NCBI GenBank assembly: GCA_036652695.1
Contig: JAVVVJ010000014.1
Span: forward strand, 1 to 45,550
Origin: Limiplasma sp036652695
GTDB taxonomy: Bacteria > Bacillota > Clostridia > Christensenellales > Aristaeellaceae
Length of the DNA stretch: 45,550 bases
Reading direction: 5' to 3'
The first letter of the stretch is position 1, and each line of letters opens with the position of its first letter. Positions 9,468-18,017 of this stretch are shown here, piece by piece. Below the pieces are notes generated by a model. That model ran no database searches and had not been told where the DNA came from. It was given only the letters and a program-made list of their open reading frames with translations. Made by a program: the position numbers and the translations under genes.

Positions 9468-10607
9468 TCAGACCTCGCCGCGCAGACAGGTTAGGAGTGC
9501 CTCGCAGACGGTGTCTACTTCGTCCATGCGCAGGTAGGGGTGCATGGGCAAGGAGAGCACGCGCTCAGCGGCGAAAACGGCGTTTGGATAATCAGCGTCT
9601 GTAAATGCGCGGTCGGCATAAGCAGTTTGCTGATGGATGCAACGCGGGTAGTAGATCATTGTAGGAATGCCCTGCGCCTTGAGCGCGGATTGCACGCGTG
9701 CGCGCTGAGCGCTGTCGCGAAGGAGAATGGTGTACTGTGCCCAGCTGCTGGTGAAGCCGTTGCGCACCGTTGGCGTAGCCACGGCGTTGGAAAGCGCGGC
9801 GGTATATCGGTCGGCAATGGTGTTTAGCGCGGCAAGCTCATAGCCGCGCAGCGCATGGAGCTTCGGCAGTAAAATGCCTGCCTGAAGCGTATCCAAGCGC
9901 GAGTTCATGCCGATGCGCTGGTTATCGTACTTATCGGTTACGCCGCGCCCGTTGGCGCGTAGGGAGCGCAGGAGCGCATCCTGCGCGGCGCTGTCCACAA
10001 AGATCGCGCCGCCGTCGCCATAGCAACCCAGCGGCTTGGCGGGAAAAAACGAAGTGATGGCCGCGTCGCCAAACGCGCACGCTTGCCTACCATTGATGCT
10101 GCCGCCATATCCCTGCGCCGCGTCTTCAAGCAGCAGCAGTCCGTAACGCTTGGCAATGGCCGAGATGCGGGGATAATCGGCGGGCTGACCAAAGAGGTCA
10201 ACCGCGATGATCGCGCGCGGCTTTTGCACGCCCTGCGCAAGCGTGCGTTCGATGGCGGCCTCCAGCGCGTCCGGGGACATGTTGAACGTGTGCGGATCAA
10301 TATCCACCGGCACGATTTCCGCGCCTACTGTGGTGGCGCAGCCCGCGGAGGCGAAGTAGGTGAAATCCGCCACATAAACAGCATCGCCAGCATGGACGCC
10401 CCATAGCTGTAGGGTGAGCACAAGCGCATCCGTGCCGTTGCCGCAGGTCACGCAATGGGCGCGATTGACATCGGCGGCAAGCTGGCCTTCCAGCGCAACG
10501 ACCGGTTCGCCCAAAATAAAATGCCCACTGCGGATGACGTCCGCGATTTGCGCGTCGATCTCCCGCTTTAGCGCGTTGTATTGCGCGCCCAAATCATGAA
10601 ATTCCAT
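9468..10607 (-). CDS. wbpE: DegT/DnrJ/EryC1 sugar aminotransferase, WbpE-like
   Basis: A 379-residue PLP enzyme of the DegT family. Seen motifs: GNGTDAL (cofactor phosphate loop), VDLFGQPADY, EDAAQGYGG with the cofactor-contacting Asp, and FFPAKPLGCYGDGGA with the Schiff-base Lys. By neighbourhood it would transaminate UDP-2-acetamido-3-keto-glucuronate at C3 using glutamate, the third enzyme of the WbpA-B-E-D route. I chose the ATG at 10607 (MEFHDLGAQY, AAGGGACGG upstream), because the 48 extra residues of the longer frame do not resemble the family. It follows the wbpD-like gene by 46 bases in one operon. Confidence 0.88.
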   Translation of the reverse strand: MEFHDLGAQYNALKREIDAQIADVIRSGHFILGEPVVALEGQLAADVNRAHCVTCGNGTDALVLTLQLWGVHAGDAVYVADFTYFASAGCATTVGAEIVPVDIDPHTFNMSPDALEAAIERTLAQGVQKPRAIIAVDLFGQPADYPRISAIAKRYGLLLLEDAAQGYGGSINGRQACAFGDAAITSFFPAKPLGCYGDGGAIFVDSAAQDALLRSLRANGRGVTDKYDNQRIGMNSRLDTLQAGILLPKLHALRGYELAALNTIADRYTAALSNAVATPTVRNGFTSSWAQYTILLRDSAQRARVQSALKAQGIPTMIYYPRCIHQQTAYADRAFTDADYPNAVFAAERVLSLPMHPYLRMDEVDTVCEALLTCLRGEV

Positions 10608-10653
10608 GGGGATCGCCGTCCCTTCCCAAAAATTGATGAAAGCAAAAAGCCGC

Positions 10654-11214
10654 TTAGCCTTCCCGCAGCCCATCGCCGTCCGGCACAAAGCGCCGCTGAC
10701 ACGCGGGGCAGACAAGGCTTTGCGGCAATCGCTCGCCGCAGGTGCATACAAAGCCCTGTTGGCGTGCGGGCATGCCTAACATGAGCGCGTGCGCGGGCAC
10801 GTCCGCCGTTACCACCGCGCCAGCGCCAATCATGGCGCAAGCTCCGATGCGGTGACCGCATACGATGGTCGCGTTCGCGCCGATGGACGCGCCGTCATCC
10901 ACGATGGTGGGCACAAAATGCTCGTGCCCTTTGGGATATTTGGCGCGGGGGGTGAGATCGTTGGTGAATACGCAGCTCGGCCCGCAGAATACGCCGTTGC
11001 CCAGCGTAACGCCTTGGTACAGGCTGACGTTGTTTTGAAGCTTGCAGTCGTCACCGACCACAACGCACTGCCCGATGTAGCAGTTTTGGCCGATGGAGCA
11101 GTTGCGCCCTATGCGACAGGTGCCTTCCACATGACAGAAATGCCATATGCGGGTGCCGTCGCCAAGCAACGCGCCTTCCTCCACAATGGCGCTGGGATGC
11201 ACGTAGGCGTTCAA
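10654..11214 (-). CDS. wbpD: UDP-amino-sugar N-acetyltransferase, WbpD/WlbB-like (left-handed beta-helix)
   Basis: A 186-residue hexapeptide-repeat acyltransferase that would acetylate the 3-amino group of the uronic acid nucleotide. Repeats run from AYVHPSAIVEEG through IGQNCYIGQ and LGNGVFCGPSC; FTNDLTPRAKYPKG matches the WbpD/WlbB loop. A C-terminal tail carries CTCG and CPAC pairs that could hold zinc. The start is probably the TTG at 11214: GAGAGGAG lies nine bases upstream and gives the family N-terminus. The in-frame ATG at 11247 has no ribosome site and would lie inside a 12-bp inverted repeat. Confidence 0.86.
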   Translation of the reverse strand: MNAYVHPSAIVEEGALLGDGTRIWHFCHVEGTCRIGRNCSIGQNCYIGQCVVVGDDCKLQNNVSLYQGVTLGNGVFCGPSCVFTNDLTPRAKYPKGHEHFVPTIVDDGASIGANATIVCGHRIGACAMIGAGAVVTADVPAHALMLGMPARQQGFVCTCGERLPQSLVCPACQRRFVPDGDGLREG

Positions 11215-11243
11215 AAGGCCACGCTCCTCTCTTGCATAGAACG

Positions 11244-11274
11244 GCATGCACCGCAATGAAAATGCGGTGCATGC
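11244..11274. repeat. Perfect 12-bp inverted repeat between wbpB- and wbpD-like genes
   Basis: GCATGCACCGCA at 11244-11255 and its exact complement at 11263-11274 flank a 7-base loop. It sits inside the operon between the dehydrogenase stop and the acetyltransferase start. There is no U-run on the minus strand, so it is not a standard terminator. An mRNA processing or stability stem is possible. Confidence 0.7.
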
Positions 11275-11302
11275 AGCGGCTATGCGCTGCTTACAACAGC
11301 GT

Positions 11303-12403
11303 TCAGGCGTCAAAGCGCCCGGCAAAATCCACAGTAGCGCAATCGCCTAACGGCAGCTTGACCGGGGCGTGCGTGGCGGCGGAAAGATAAATTGCCAGCA
11401 CCAGCTCCAGCGAGCGCATGCCCGCCTCCCCGTCCACATAGGGCGGGCGATCGTTTTCGATTGCGTCAATCACATCGGCATAGAGCGGCGTATGACCATA
11501 GCCGTACACGTTGGGCGGGTTTTCGGCAAACATCATCTTGATGGTGGCGGGGTCGCCGCGCCCATCGCGGAAATCCCACTCCTCAATGATGTTGACGCTC
11601 TTGCCGCCAGCCTTTACCGTGCCGTTTTCGCCAAAAAGATACAGCGTTTCCTCCAAGTTGTGGGGGTAGACGCTGGTTGTGCCCTCTACAATGCCATATG
11701 CGCCGTTTTTGAAGCGGATCAGCGCCATGCCCAGATCTTCTGCCTCAATGTAACTGTGCATGAGATTATCGGTATAGGCCATCACCTCGTCTACCTCTCC
11801 GCCCATCATCCAGCGCAGGAGGTCGATGTTGTGGATGCATTGGTTCATCAAAGCGCCGCCATCGTGCGCCCATGTGCCGCGCCACGGCGCTTGCGTGTAA
11901 TAATCCTGCCCGCGGTTCCAGCGCACATGCGCCGCCCCGTGCAGCATGCGCCCGAAGCGTTCCTCCTCCACTGCCGTGTGGATTTTTTGAATGGATTTGT
12001 TAAAGCGGTTCTGGTGGCAGGCGCAGAGCTTGACATGCGCCTTGTCCGCCGCCGCTACCAGCGCGCGTGCGTCGCGCATGCTAAGTGCCAGTGGCTTTTC
12101 GATAATCAGGCTGCTGCCAGCGGCGATACAATCAAGCCCAATGCTTGCGTGCGCGCCGCTTTCTGTGGCGATGGCTACAAGCTGGGGCTTTTCTTTGGCT
12201 AAAAGCTCGCGGTAGTCGGTGTAGCAGTGGATGCTGGCGCGCGTGTCGGCATTGACGGCGCTGAGCACCTGCTCCATGCACGCGGGCGCCCTATCGCATA
12301 CCGCAACGATTTGTAGCTTTTCACCCTGTTTAAGCGCCGCCGCAATATGATTGGGCGCGATTCGGCCGCAGCCGATCAGCGCATAGCGAAGCCGTTCATG
12401 CAT
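11303..12403 (-). CDS. wbpB: Gfo/Idh/MocA family dehydrogenase, WbpB-like
   Basis: A 366-residue NAD-dependent dehydrogenase. The Rossmann start is ALIGCGRIAPNH, the active-site region has EKPLALSM with the conserved Lys, and GGALMNQCIHNIDLLRWM holds the catalytic His. GRIAPNH is the form typical of WbpB-type enzymes, which oxidise C3 of UDP-GlcNAcA to the 3-keto sugar. The start at 12403 is set by AAAGGAGGG 8 bases upstream. It lies 25 bases after the WbpA-like gene, in the order A-B-D-E. A different Gfo/Idh paralogue sits at 28822 in a catabolic-looking setting. Confidence 0.9.
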   Translation of the reverse strand: MHERLRYALIGCGRIAPNHIAAALKQGEKLQIVAVCDRAPACMEQVLSAVNADTRASIHCYTDYRELLAKEKPQLVAIATESGAHASIGLDCIAAGSSLIIEKPLALSMRDARALVAAADKAHVKLCACHQNRFNKSIQKIHTAVEEERFGRMLHGAAHVRWNRGQDYYTQAPWRGTWAHDGGALMNQCIHNIDLLRWMMGGEVDEVMAYTDNLMHSYIEAEDLGMALIRFKNGAYGIVEGTTSVYPHNLEETLYLFGENGTVKAGGKSVNIIEEWDFRDGRGDPATIKMMFAENPPNVYGYGHTPLYADVIDAIENDRPPYVDGEAGMRSLELVLAIYLSAATHAPVKLPLGDCATVDFAGRFDA

Positions 12404-12428
12404 CAGGGAAACCCTCCTTTGTCTACGC

Positions 12429-13736
12429 TTACAGCACGCGGATATGATCGCGCTTTTCAATGTGCTTCATCACATTTTTGGTATCGAAAATCAGGCTGGC
12501 GTGCTCGGAAACCAGCTCGTAATTTACATTGGTGTGTGCGGTGGTAACCATTACCAGATCGGCGGCCTCCAGCGCGTCGGCGGTCAGCGCTGGGATGCTT
12601 TGGCACGTTTCGCCTTCATAGCTGTATTCAGGCACGAAGGGATCGTAATAGGAGACCTCCGCGCCTAGCTTGCGCAGGTGGGTAATCACACGCAGAGCGG
12701 GGCTTTCGCGGTAATCGTCAATATCCTGCTTGTAGGCAACGCCAAGCACAAGCACCTTTGCGCCGTTCATGGCCTTGCGCTGCTCATTAAGCGCGCCCAT
12801 GGCACGCTGCGCGCAGTATTCGGGCATGCGGTCGTTGATGATCATGCTGCTTTCAATCATCGAGGTATGAAAGCCGAATTCCCGCGCCTTCCAGCTCAGG
12901 TAATAGGGATCAAGCGGGATGCAGTGCCCGCCCAAGCCGGGGCCGGGGTAGAAGGCCTGAAAACCATACGGTTTGCTCTTTGCCGCGTCCACAACCTCCC
13001 AGATATTGATACCCATGCGGTTGCAGAGAATAGCCAATTCGTTAATCAGGCCGATATTGACGTTGCGGTAGGTGTTTTCAAGAATCTTTTCCATTTCAGC
13101 CACGGCGGGGCAGCTCACGCGGTGTACGGGCGCTTCCAGCACGCATTCGTACAGCGTGGCTGCGATATCCGTGCATTCGGGCGTGACGCCGCCCACCACC
13201 TTGGGGGTGTTTTTGGTTTTGTAAACGCGGTTGCCGGGATCTACGCGCTCGGGCGAGAAGGCAAGGTAGAAATCAATGCCGCAGCGCAGGCCGGATTTTT
13301 CCAGAATGGGCTTTAAAAGCTCCTCCGTGGTGCCGGGATACGTGGTGGATTCCAGCACGATCAGCATGTCTTTGTGCATGTAGGGCATAATGCTTTCGGC
13401 GGAGGAACGCACATAGCTGATATCGGGCTGCTGGTGCTCGTCCAGCGGCGTGGGCACGGCAATGCATACGCAATCGCAAGACGCGACGGCGGCAAAATCC
13501 GATGTCGCGTGCAGCATGCCGCTTTGCACGATCTCTTCCAAATCGTGATCCACCACATCGCCAATATAGTTATGCCCCTCGTTGAGCATTTCCACCTTTT
13601 TTTGCTGCACATCAAAACCGATGACGTGAAAACCGGCCTTTGCCTTTTCCACTGCCAGCGGTAAACCAACATAGCCAAGACCCACAACACCAAGCGTTAC
13701 CGTGCGGTCGAGTATTTTTTGTTTCAAAGAGGACAT
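12429..13736 (-). CDS. wbpA: UDP-N-acetylglucosamine 6-dehydrogenase, WbpA-like
   Basis: A 435-residue nucleotide-sugar dehydrogenase. It has an N-terminal Rossmann motif GVVGLGYVGLPLAVE near residue 15, AVPTPLDEH, STTYPGTTEE, and the catalytic Cys in GPGLGGHCIPLDPYYLSW near 265. The C-terminal UDP-binding domain includes LGVAYKQDIDDYRESPAL. The PLDPYYLSW form fits the UDP-GlcNAc/ManNAc group rather than UDP-glucose enzymes. The start at 13736 has AAGGAGG. The gene is the first of a four-gene operon behind a consensus promoter. An alternative reading is WecC-like UDP-ManNAc dehydrogenase, but the WbpB, D and E partners favour the GlcNAc route. Confidence 0.9.
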   Translation of the reverse strand: MSSLKQKILDRTVTLGVVGLGYVGLPLAVEKAKAGFHVIGFDVQQKKVEMLNEGHNYIGDVVDHDLEEIVQSGMLHATSDFAAVASCDCVCIAVPTPLDEHQQPDISYVRSSAESIMPYMHKDMLIVLESTTYPGTTEELLKPILEKSGLRCGIDFYLAFSPERVDPGNRVYKTKNTPKVVGGVTPECTDIAATLYECVLEAPVHRVSCPAVAEMEKILENTYRNVNIGLINELAILCNRMGINIWEVVDAAKSKPYGFQAFYPGPGLGGHCIPLDPYYLSWKAREFGFHTSMIESSMIINDRMPEYCAQRAMGALNEQRKAMNGAKVLVLGVAYKQDIDDYRESPALRVITHLRKLGAEVSYYDPFVPEYSYEGETCQSIPALTADALEAADLVMVTTAHTNVNYELVSEHASLIFDTKNVMKHIEKRDHIRVL

Positions 13737-13784
13737 ACAGGGAACCTCCTTCATTGAATCGGATGCGTGCGCGGCCTGTTGCAC

Positions 13785-13813
13785 ATTATAGCGCACAAGC
13801 TTTGGCAAGTCAA
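13785..13813 (-). promoter_or_regulatory. Consensus promoter for the wbp-like operon
   Basis: Read on the minus strand, TTGACT (13813-13808) and TATAAT (13790-13785) are 17 bases apart, about 50 bases upstream of the wbpA-like start. It lies just downstream of the ugd stop, so the four sugar genes have their own start site. Confidence 0.8.
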
Positions 13814-13845
13814 CGAAGGCAACCGCTGCCGCCATGCTGGCGATA

Positions 13846-15048
13846 TCAGTCGCGGGCGTACAGATCGCGCGTGTAGACCTTCTGCACAACATCGTCAAGC
13901 TCAGGGTTGCTGCGGTTGGCGACGATTACATCGCTCACGCGCTTGAACTCGTCCAAATCGGCAATGACGCGGCTGTTGAAAAACAGCGCGTCGCGCAAGG
14001 TGGGCTCGTAGACCACAACCTCCACGCCTTTTGCCTTGATGCGCTTCATGACGCCCTGAATGGAGCTTTGGCGGAAGTTGTCGCTGCCGGTTTTCATGGT
14101 GAGACGGTAAATGCCTACGATGGGTGCCTGCTTGCCGGGATAGCCCGCCTGATGCAAAATGCGCTCGGCGATAAAATCCTTGCGGGTGCGGTTTGCGTCC
14201 ACAATTGCGCCGATGATGTTGTTGGGGACTTGATCGTAATTGGCCAACAGCTGCTTGGTATCCTTGGGCAGGCAGTAGCCGCCATAGCCGAAGGATGGGT
14301 TGTTATAATGGGTGCCTATGCGCGGGTCAAGGCATACGCCATCGATGATTGCCTTGGTATCCAGCGCGCGCACCTCGGCATAGGTATCCAGTTCATTAAA
14401 GTAGCTCACGCGCAGGGCAAGGTAGGTGTTGGCAAAAAGCTTGACGGCCTCGGCCTCCGTGGGGTTCATGAACAGCGTGGGAATGTCTTGCTTCATAGCG
14501 CCCTGCTGCAAAAGCTCCGCGAACGTCCGCGCGTGCGCGCACAGCTCCGCGTTTTCCATGGGAGCGCCCACGATGATGCGCGAAGGATAGAGATTGTCAA
14601 AAAGCGCCTTGCTTTCGCGCAGAAATTCCGGGCTGAACAACAGGCGCTCGGTATGGAAGCGCGCCTGCATGGCGGCGGTAAAGCCAACCGGCACGGTGGA
14701 TTTCACCACCATCACCGCGTGGGGGTTGAGCGTGAGTACCTGCTCAATGACACTTTCCACGGAAGAGGTATCAAAGTAGTTCTTTTGCGGGTCGTAGTTA
14801 GTGGGGGTGGCGATGATGATGAAATCCGCATCGCGATAGGCGCAAGCGCCATCCAGCGTGGCCGTTAGGCGCAGGGGCTTGGTGGCGAGGTATTCTTCGA
14901 TTTCCTTGTCCACAATGGGGGATTGACGGCGGTTGATCATCGCTACCTTTTCGGGCAGGATATCCACGGCGGTGACATCGTTGTGTTGGGAGAGCAGCAC
15001 CGCGATGGATAGGCCTACATAGCCAGTACCAGCGACTGCGATTTTCAT
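13846..15048 (-). CDS. ugd: UDP-glucose 6-dehydrogenase
   Basis: A 400-residue enzyme that oxidises UDP-glucose to UDP-glucuronate. Motifs: IAVAGTGYVGLSIAVLL at the N-terminus, IATPTNYDP, VKSTVPVGFT, FSPEFLRESKAL, and the catalytic Cys in GYGGYCLPKDTKQL near residue 257. The C-terminal part contains IYRLTMKTGSDNFRQSS. This is the Escherichia-type Ugd rather than the WbpA type next door, so two distinct uronate precursors are made here. Start at 15048 (MKIAVAGTG) with AAGGAG upstream. It is co-directional with the sugar operon and the RNA methyltransferase gene before it. Confidence 0.93.
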   Translation of the reverse strand: MKIAVAGTGYVGLSIAVLLSQHNDVTAVDILPEKVAMINRRQSPIVDKEIEEYLATKPLRLTATLDGACAYRDADFIIIATPTNYDPQKNYFDTSSVESVIEQVLTLNPHAVMVVKSTVPVGFTAAMQARFHTERLLFSPEFLRESKALFDNLYPSRIIVGAPMENAELCAHARTFAELLQQGAMKQDIPTLFMNPTEAEAVKLFANTYLALRVSYFNELDTYAEVRALDTKAIIDGVCLDPRIGTHYNNPSFGYGGYCLPKDTKQLLANYDQVPNNIIGAIVDANRTRKDFIAERILHQAGYPGKQAPIVGIYRLTMKTGSDNFRQSSIQGVMKRIKAKGVEVVVYEPTLRDALFFNSRVIADLDEFKRVSDVIVANRSNPELDDVVQKVYTRDLYARD

Positions 15049-15111
15049 CAGTATTTGTCTCCTTGCTCGCTTTGTTTTTCTGAATGGAAGCATTTCTTTC
15101 AGAAGCGTATA

Positions 15112-16215
15112 TTACAGAAAAATGAAGAAATCGCATTCAAGACGGCCATTGTACAACCGCCGTTTGCGATCTGCCCTGCGGCCAAAGGAACGCTCAAATG
15201 CCGCGTCGGATGTGATTACGCCCATTTTCCAGCCGGGGTGGCGCTTGAGCAGCATGCCTAGCTCACGGTACAGCTCACGCGCGTGCCGTTGATCGCTCAG
15301 GCGCTCGCCATAAGGCGGGTTGAGCAGAAAAACACCAGGCTCGCCCGGCACGTTTAGGCTGCGCAGATCCGCGCAGCTCGTGGGAATGCGACCCTCAAAG
15401 CCGGCCTGACGGATATGCTTTTCACAAAGCGCAAGCGCTTGGGGGTCGATATCGCTGCCGGAGATCATAAAGGACGCGCCGTTTTCGGCCTGCGCCTCGG
15501 CGCGCAAAGCGTCCATCTCCGCGCGCGGCATAAAGGGGTATTCCTCGCACGCAAAAGCACGGCTATAACCGGGCGCACGCGCCGCCGCCTTGATGGCGGC
15601 CTCAATGAGCAGCGTTCCCGTGCCGCAGCAGGGGTCATAAAGCGGCTGTGCCATGAGCCACGGGCTTAAATCCACAAGGGCGGCGGCGAGCGTTTCGCGC
15701 AAGGGCGCCTCGCCGTTCCATGTGCGGTAGCCGCGCCGGTTGAGCGCTTCGCCGCTCATATCCAGCGTTACGCGCACCTGATCGCGTACGATGGCGATAT
15801 CGATGGGGAAGCGCGCGCCGGTTTCGGGCAGCTGCGTAACGCCAAGCGCGCGCTGCATGCGTGCCACAATGGCCTTTTTGCCCACGGCTTGGCAATCGCG
15901 CACGCTCATGAGCTGGCTGCGCACGCATTTGCCGCTGACATGGATCATGGCGTCCTTGGGCAGCAAACGCTCCCATTCAATGGTGCTTATCAACTGAAAT
16001 AAATCCTCAAAGCTGAGGGCCTGACCCTCGGCGAGCACCATCAATACACGGTCGGCGGTGCGTAGCCACAAGTTCGCCTTGAACGCTTGCGCGAGCGTGC
16101 CGCTGAAACGCGCGCCGCCCTGCTCCGCCTTTGCGGGAATTCCAAGGCGCTTGAGTTCGTTTGCCGCTACGCCCTCCAAGCCAAAGGCCGCGCTGGCCAA
16201 AAAGACAAAATCCAT
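15112..16215 (-). CDS. THUMP-domain class I SAM-dependent rRNA methyltransferase (RlmL N-terminal/YpsC type)
   Basis: A 367-residue methyltransferase. An N-terminal ferredoxin-like and THUMP region covers about residues 1-155. The catalytic domain has DPCCGTGTLLIEAA (SAM motif I, about residue 190) and the NPPYGERLSD base-methylation motif near 300. NPPY indicates exocyclic amino methylation, consistent with the 23S rRNA m2G2445 role of RlmL in other bacteria. The first residues (MDFVFLASAAFGLEG) match the family start, with CAGGAGC upstream of the ATG. It is separated by 63 bases from ugd downstream. Confidence 0.9.
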   Translation of the reverse strand: MDFVFLASAAFGLEGVAANELKRLGIPAKAEQGGARFSGTLAQAFKANLWLRTADRVLMVLAEGQALSFEDLFQLISTIEWERLLPKDAMIHVSGKCVRSQLMSVRDCQAVGKKAIVARMQRALGVTQLPETGARFPIDIAIVRDQVRVTLDMSGEALNRRGYRTWNGEAPLRETLAAALVDLSPWLMAQPLYDPCCGTGTLLIEAAIKAAARAPGYSRAFACEEYPFMPRAEMDALRAEAQAENGASFMISGSDIDPQALALCEKHIRQAGFEGRIPTSCADLRSLNVPGEPGVFLLNPPYGERLSDQRHARELYRELGMLLKRHPGWKMGVITSDAAFERSFGRRADRKRRLYNGRLECDFFIFL

Positions 16216-16232
16216 GCGTTGCTCCTGTTCTG

Positions 16233-16251
16233 ATCGACAGTTTTTGTCGAT
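16233..16251. repeat. 7-bp inverted repeat in the methyltransferase leader
   Basis: ATCGACA and TGTCGAT flank a 5-base spacer, 18 bases upstream of the methyltransferase start and downstream of its -10. It could be an operator or a short leader hairpin. It does not match a regulator site that I know. Confidence 0.5.
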
Positions 16252-16259
16252 GCTGGTCT

Positions 16260-16288
16260 ATTATAGCATGGAGAGTGGCGCGGAGCAA
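16260..16288 (-). promoter_or_regulatory. Candidate promoter for the THUMP methyltransferase
   Basis: On the minus strand TTGCTC (16288-16283) and TATAAT (16265-16260) are 17 bases apart, 45 bases upstream of the start codon. The -10 is perfect and the -35 partial. Confidence 0.6.
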
Positions 16289-16403
16289 GAGCGCGCGGCG
16301 TATGCGCACGAATGTGAACGCAAGACGGACGCGTGCCTCAAAAGCAGCGGTTTTTTTCCGTTTGCCGCTCGCTAATAGGCCGCTAATGGCGCGGCTAATT
16401 CTT

Positions 16404-16432
16404 TTGACTTTAGCGTGTGGCAATGATATAAT
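16404..16432 (+). promoter_or_regulatory. Consensus promoter for the decarboxylase cluster
   Basis: TTGACT at 16404-16409 and TATAAT at 16427-16432 are 17 bases apart, with about 60 bases to the oadB start. It is divergent from the methyltransferase promoter. Confidence 0.8.
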
Positions 16433-16494
16433 ATCATCCACGGTCATGGCGCTTTCTGCCATAAAACGGCCTGTCATATTAAGGAGGAAATGGC

Positions 16495-17715
16495 GTGGAT
16501 ATTGGGGCAATCTTACAGGAGCTATTCGCAGGCGTTACCTATCTGGTAACGGGAGAAGGGCTTAAATCCTTGCTGATGTTCGTGATTGCGGGCATTCTCA
16601 TCTACTTGGCCATAAAAAAGGACTATGAACCGGCACTGCTGCTGCCAATCGGCTTTGGCGCGATTCTGGCAAACCTTCCACCTGTGATTGATGCGGTAAC
16701 GGGCAACCCCGCCGCGAGCGTGCTGGGCACGGAGGGCTTTCTTACGGTATTATTCAATTCCGGCATCAAAAATGAGCTGTTCCCGATCCTCATTTTTATT
16801 GCCGTGGGTGCAATGATCGATTTTTCGCCCCTGCTCAAGGATCCCTCGATGATCTTTTTTGGTGCGGCGGCGCAGTTCGGCATCTTCGCGACCTTCTTGG
16901 TTTCCTTGGTGCTGATCCCAATCGTGCTGCCGGCTACGGCGGGTAACGATAGCCTCATCATTCGCCTTGCCTCCGCTATTGGCATTATCGGCGCGGCAGA
17001 CGGGCCCACCACGCTCTATGTGGCGAACCACTTCAAGCTTGTGGACTATATGGCGCCGATCTCCGTGGCGGCATACAGCTACATGTCGCTTGTGCCGGTG
17101 ATTCAGCCGCCTGTTATTCGTGCGCTGACCACCAAGAAGGAACGCATGATCCGCATGAACTACAGCGAGGAGCGTGCCTCCAAGACCGCTCTGATTTTCT
17201 TCCCGGTATTGGTGACGATTGTCTCCGGTGTAATTGTTCCCATGAGTGCGCCGTTGGTTGGCAGCCTCATGTTCGGCAACCTGATCCGCGAGTGCGGCGT
17301 GCTGGAACGGCTGAGCAAGACCGCCCAGAACGAGCTTGCTAACCTTGTAACCATCCTGTTGGGCATTACAATTGGCTCCACTATGGTTGCTAACAACTTC
17401 CTCCGCTTGGATACGCTGCTCATTATGGGCTTGGGTCTGTTCGCGTTTGTGTTTGATACCGCGGGCGGCGTGCTCTTTGCAAAATTCCTCAACCTCTTCC
17501 GCAAGAACAAGCTCAACCCCATGATTGGCGCGGCGGGCATTTCTGCCTTCCCCATGAGCGCACGCGTGATTCAGAAGATGGCAAAGGAAGAAGATCCTTA
17601 CAACTTCATTTTGATGCAGTCCATCAGTGCCAACGTATCCGGTCAGCTTGGCTCTATCGTGGCGGGCGGCATGGTGATTACGCTGGTAGGCATGATGCTT
17701 GGCGGCGCGTGGTAG
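16495..17715 (+). CDS. oadB: Sodium-ion-pumping decarboxylase beta subunit (OadB family)
   Basis: A 406-residue polytopic membrane protein that decarboxylates carboxybiotin and exports sodium ions. Family landmarks are the GAADGPTTLYVAN segment near residue 165 with the functionally essential Asp, PVIQPPVIRALT near 205, and the C-terminal AFPMSARVIQKMAKEE and NVSGQLGSIVAGG segments. It begins at GTG 16495, seven bases after AAGGAGG; the overlapping ATG at 16490 is in another frame. The same family serves oxaloacetate, methylmalonyl-CoA and glutaconyl-CoA decarboxylases, so the substrate depends on an alpha subunit that is not in this window. Confidence 0.93.
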   Translation: MDIGAILQELFAGVTYLVTGEGLKSLLMFVIAGILIYLAIKKDYEPALLLPIGFGAILANLPPVIDAVTGNPAASVLGTEGFLTVLFNSGIKNELFPILIFIAVGAMIDFSPLLKDPSMIFFGAAAQFGIFATFLVSLVLIPIVLPATAGNDSLIIRLASAIGIIGAADGPTTLYVANHFKLVDYMAPISVAAYSYMSLVPVIQPPVIRALTTKKERMIRMNYSEERASKTALIFFPVLVTIVSGVIVPMSAPLVGSLMFGNLIRECGVLERLSKTAQNELANLVTILLGITIGSTMVANNFLRLDTLLIMGLGLFAFVFDTAGGVLFAKFLNLFRKNKLNPMIGAAGISAFPMSARVIQKMAKEEDPYNFILMQSISANVSGQLGSIVAGGMVITLVGMMLGGAW

Positions 17716-17796
17716 AAAACAGCGAGAGTAGTTAAAAGCTGGGAGCCTGATGAACCGTAACGGCATGCTCGCGGCTTTGAAAGGATGGTTATTTTG

Positions 17797-18006
17797 ATGG
17801 CTATGCAATGGATTTCCACAATGAGCGACGCGGTCGCGGCTGCGGTTACGCAAGCCCCGGTATCTTCCGGGCTGGTGGCACTGCCGCTTTTTACCAAGGG
17901 AATTTTGACGACTGTAATCGGCCTGCTGGGCGTATTTTTGGTGCTGGCACTGTTCTTCGGGATGATTAAGCTGATGCAGTTCATCAAGCCCAAGCAAGAA
18001 TCCTAG
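17797..18006 (+). CDS. oadG: Sodium-pump decarboxylase gamma subunit (OadG family)
   Basis: A 69-residue protein with one membrane helix (about residues 31-56, GILTTVIGLLGVFLVLALFF), the pattern of OAD gamma subunits that anchor the complex. The usual acidic or His-rich tail is almost absent: it ends FIKPKQES. Start at ATG 17797, eight bases after AAAGGATGG; an ATG inside that ribosome site (17785) is less likely. It follows oadB by 81 bases, and position and helix pattern support the call more than residue identity does. Confidence 0.75.
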   Translation: MAMQWISTMSDAVAAAVTQAPVSSGLVALPLFTKGILTTVIGLLGVFLVLALFFGMIKLMQFIKPKQES

Positions 18007-18017
18007 GAGGCGTGTGC

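Noticed and set aside
11369..12202. 277-codon plus-strand frame across the WbpB-like gene
   Set aside because: The minus strand encodes a clear Gfo/Idh/MocA enzyme with a strong ribosome site; the plus frame shows no motif.
13834..14868. 344-codon plus-strand frame across ugd
   Set aside because: Ugd on the minus strand has the complete catalytic motif set; the plus frame is its complement shadow.
15078..15104. TTCTGAA/TTCAGAA inverted repeat between ugd and the methyltransferase gene
   Set aside because: Short 7-bp arms, a long loop and no U-run on the relevant strand; too weak to call a terminator.
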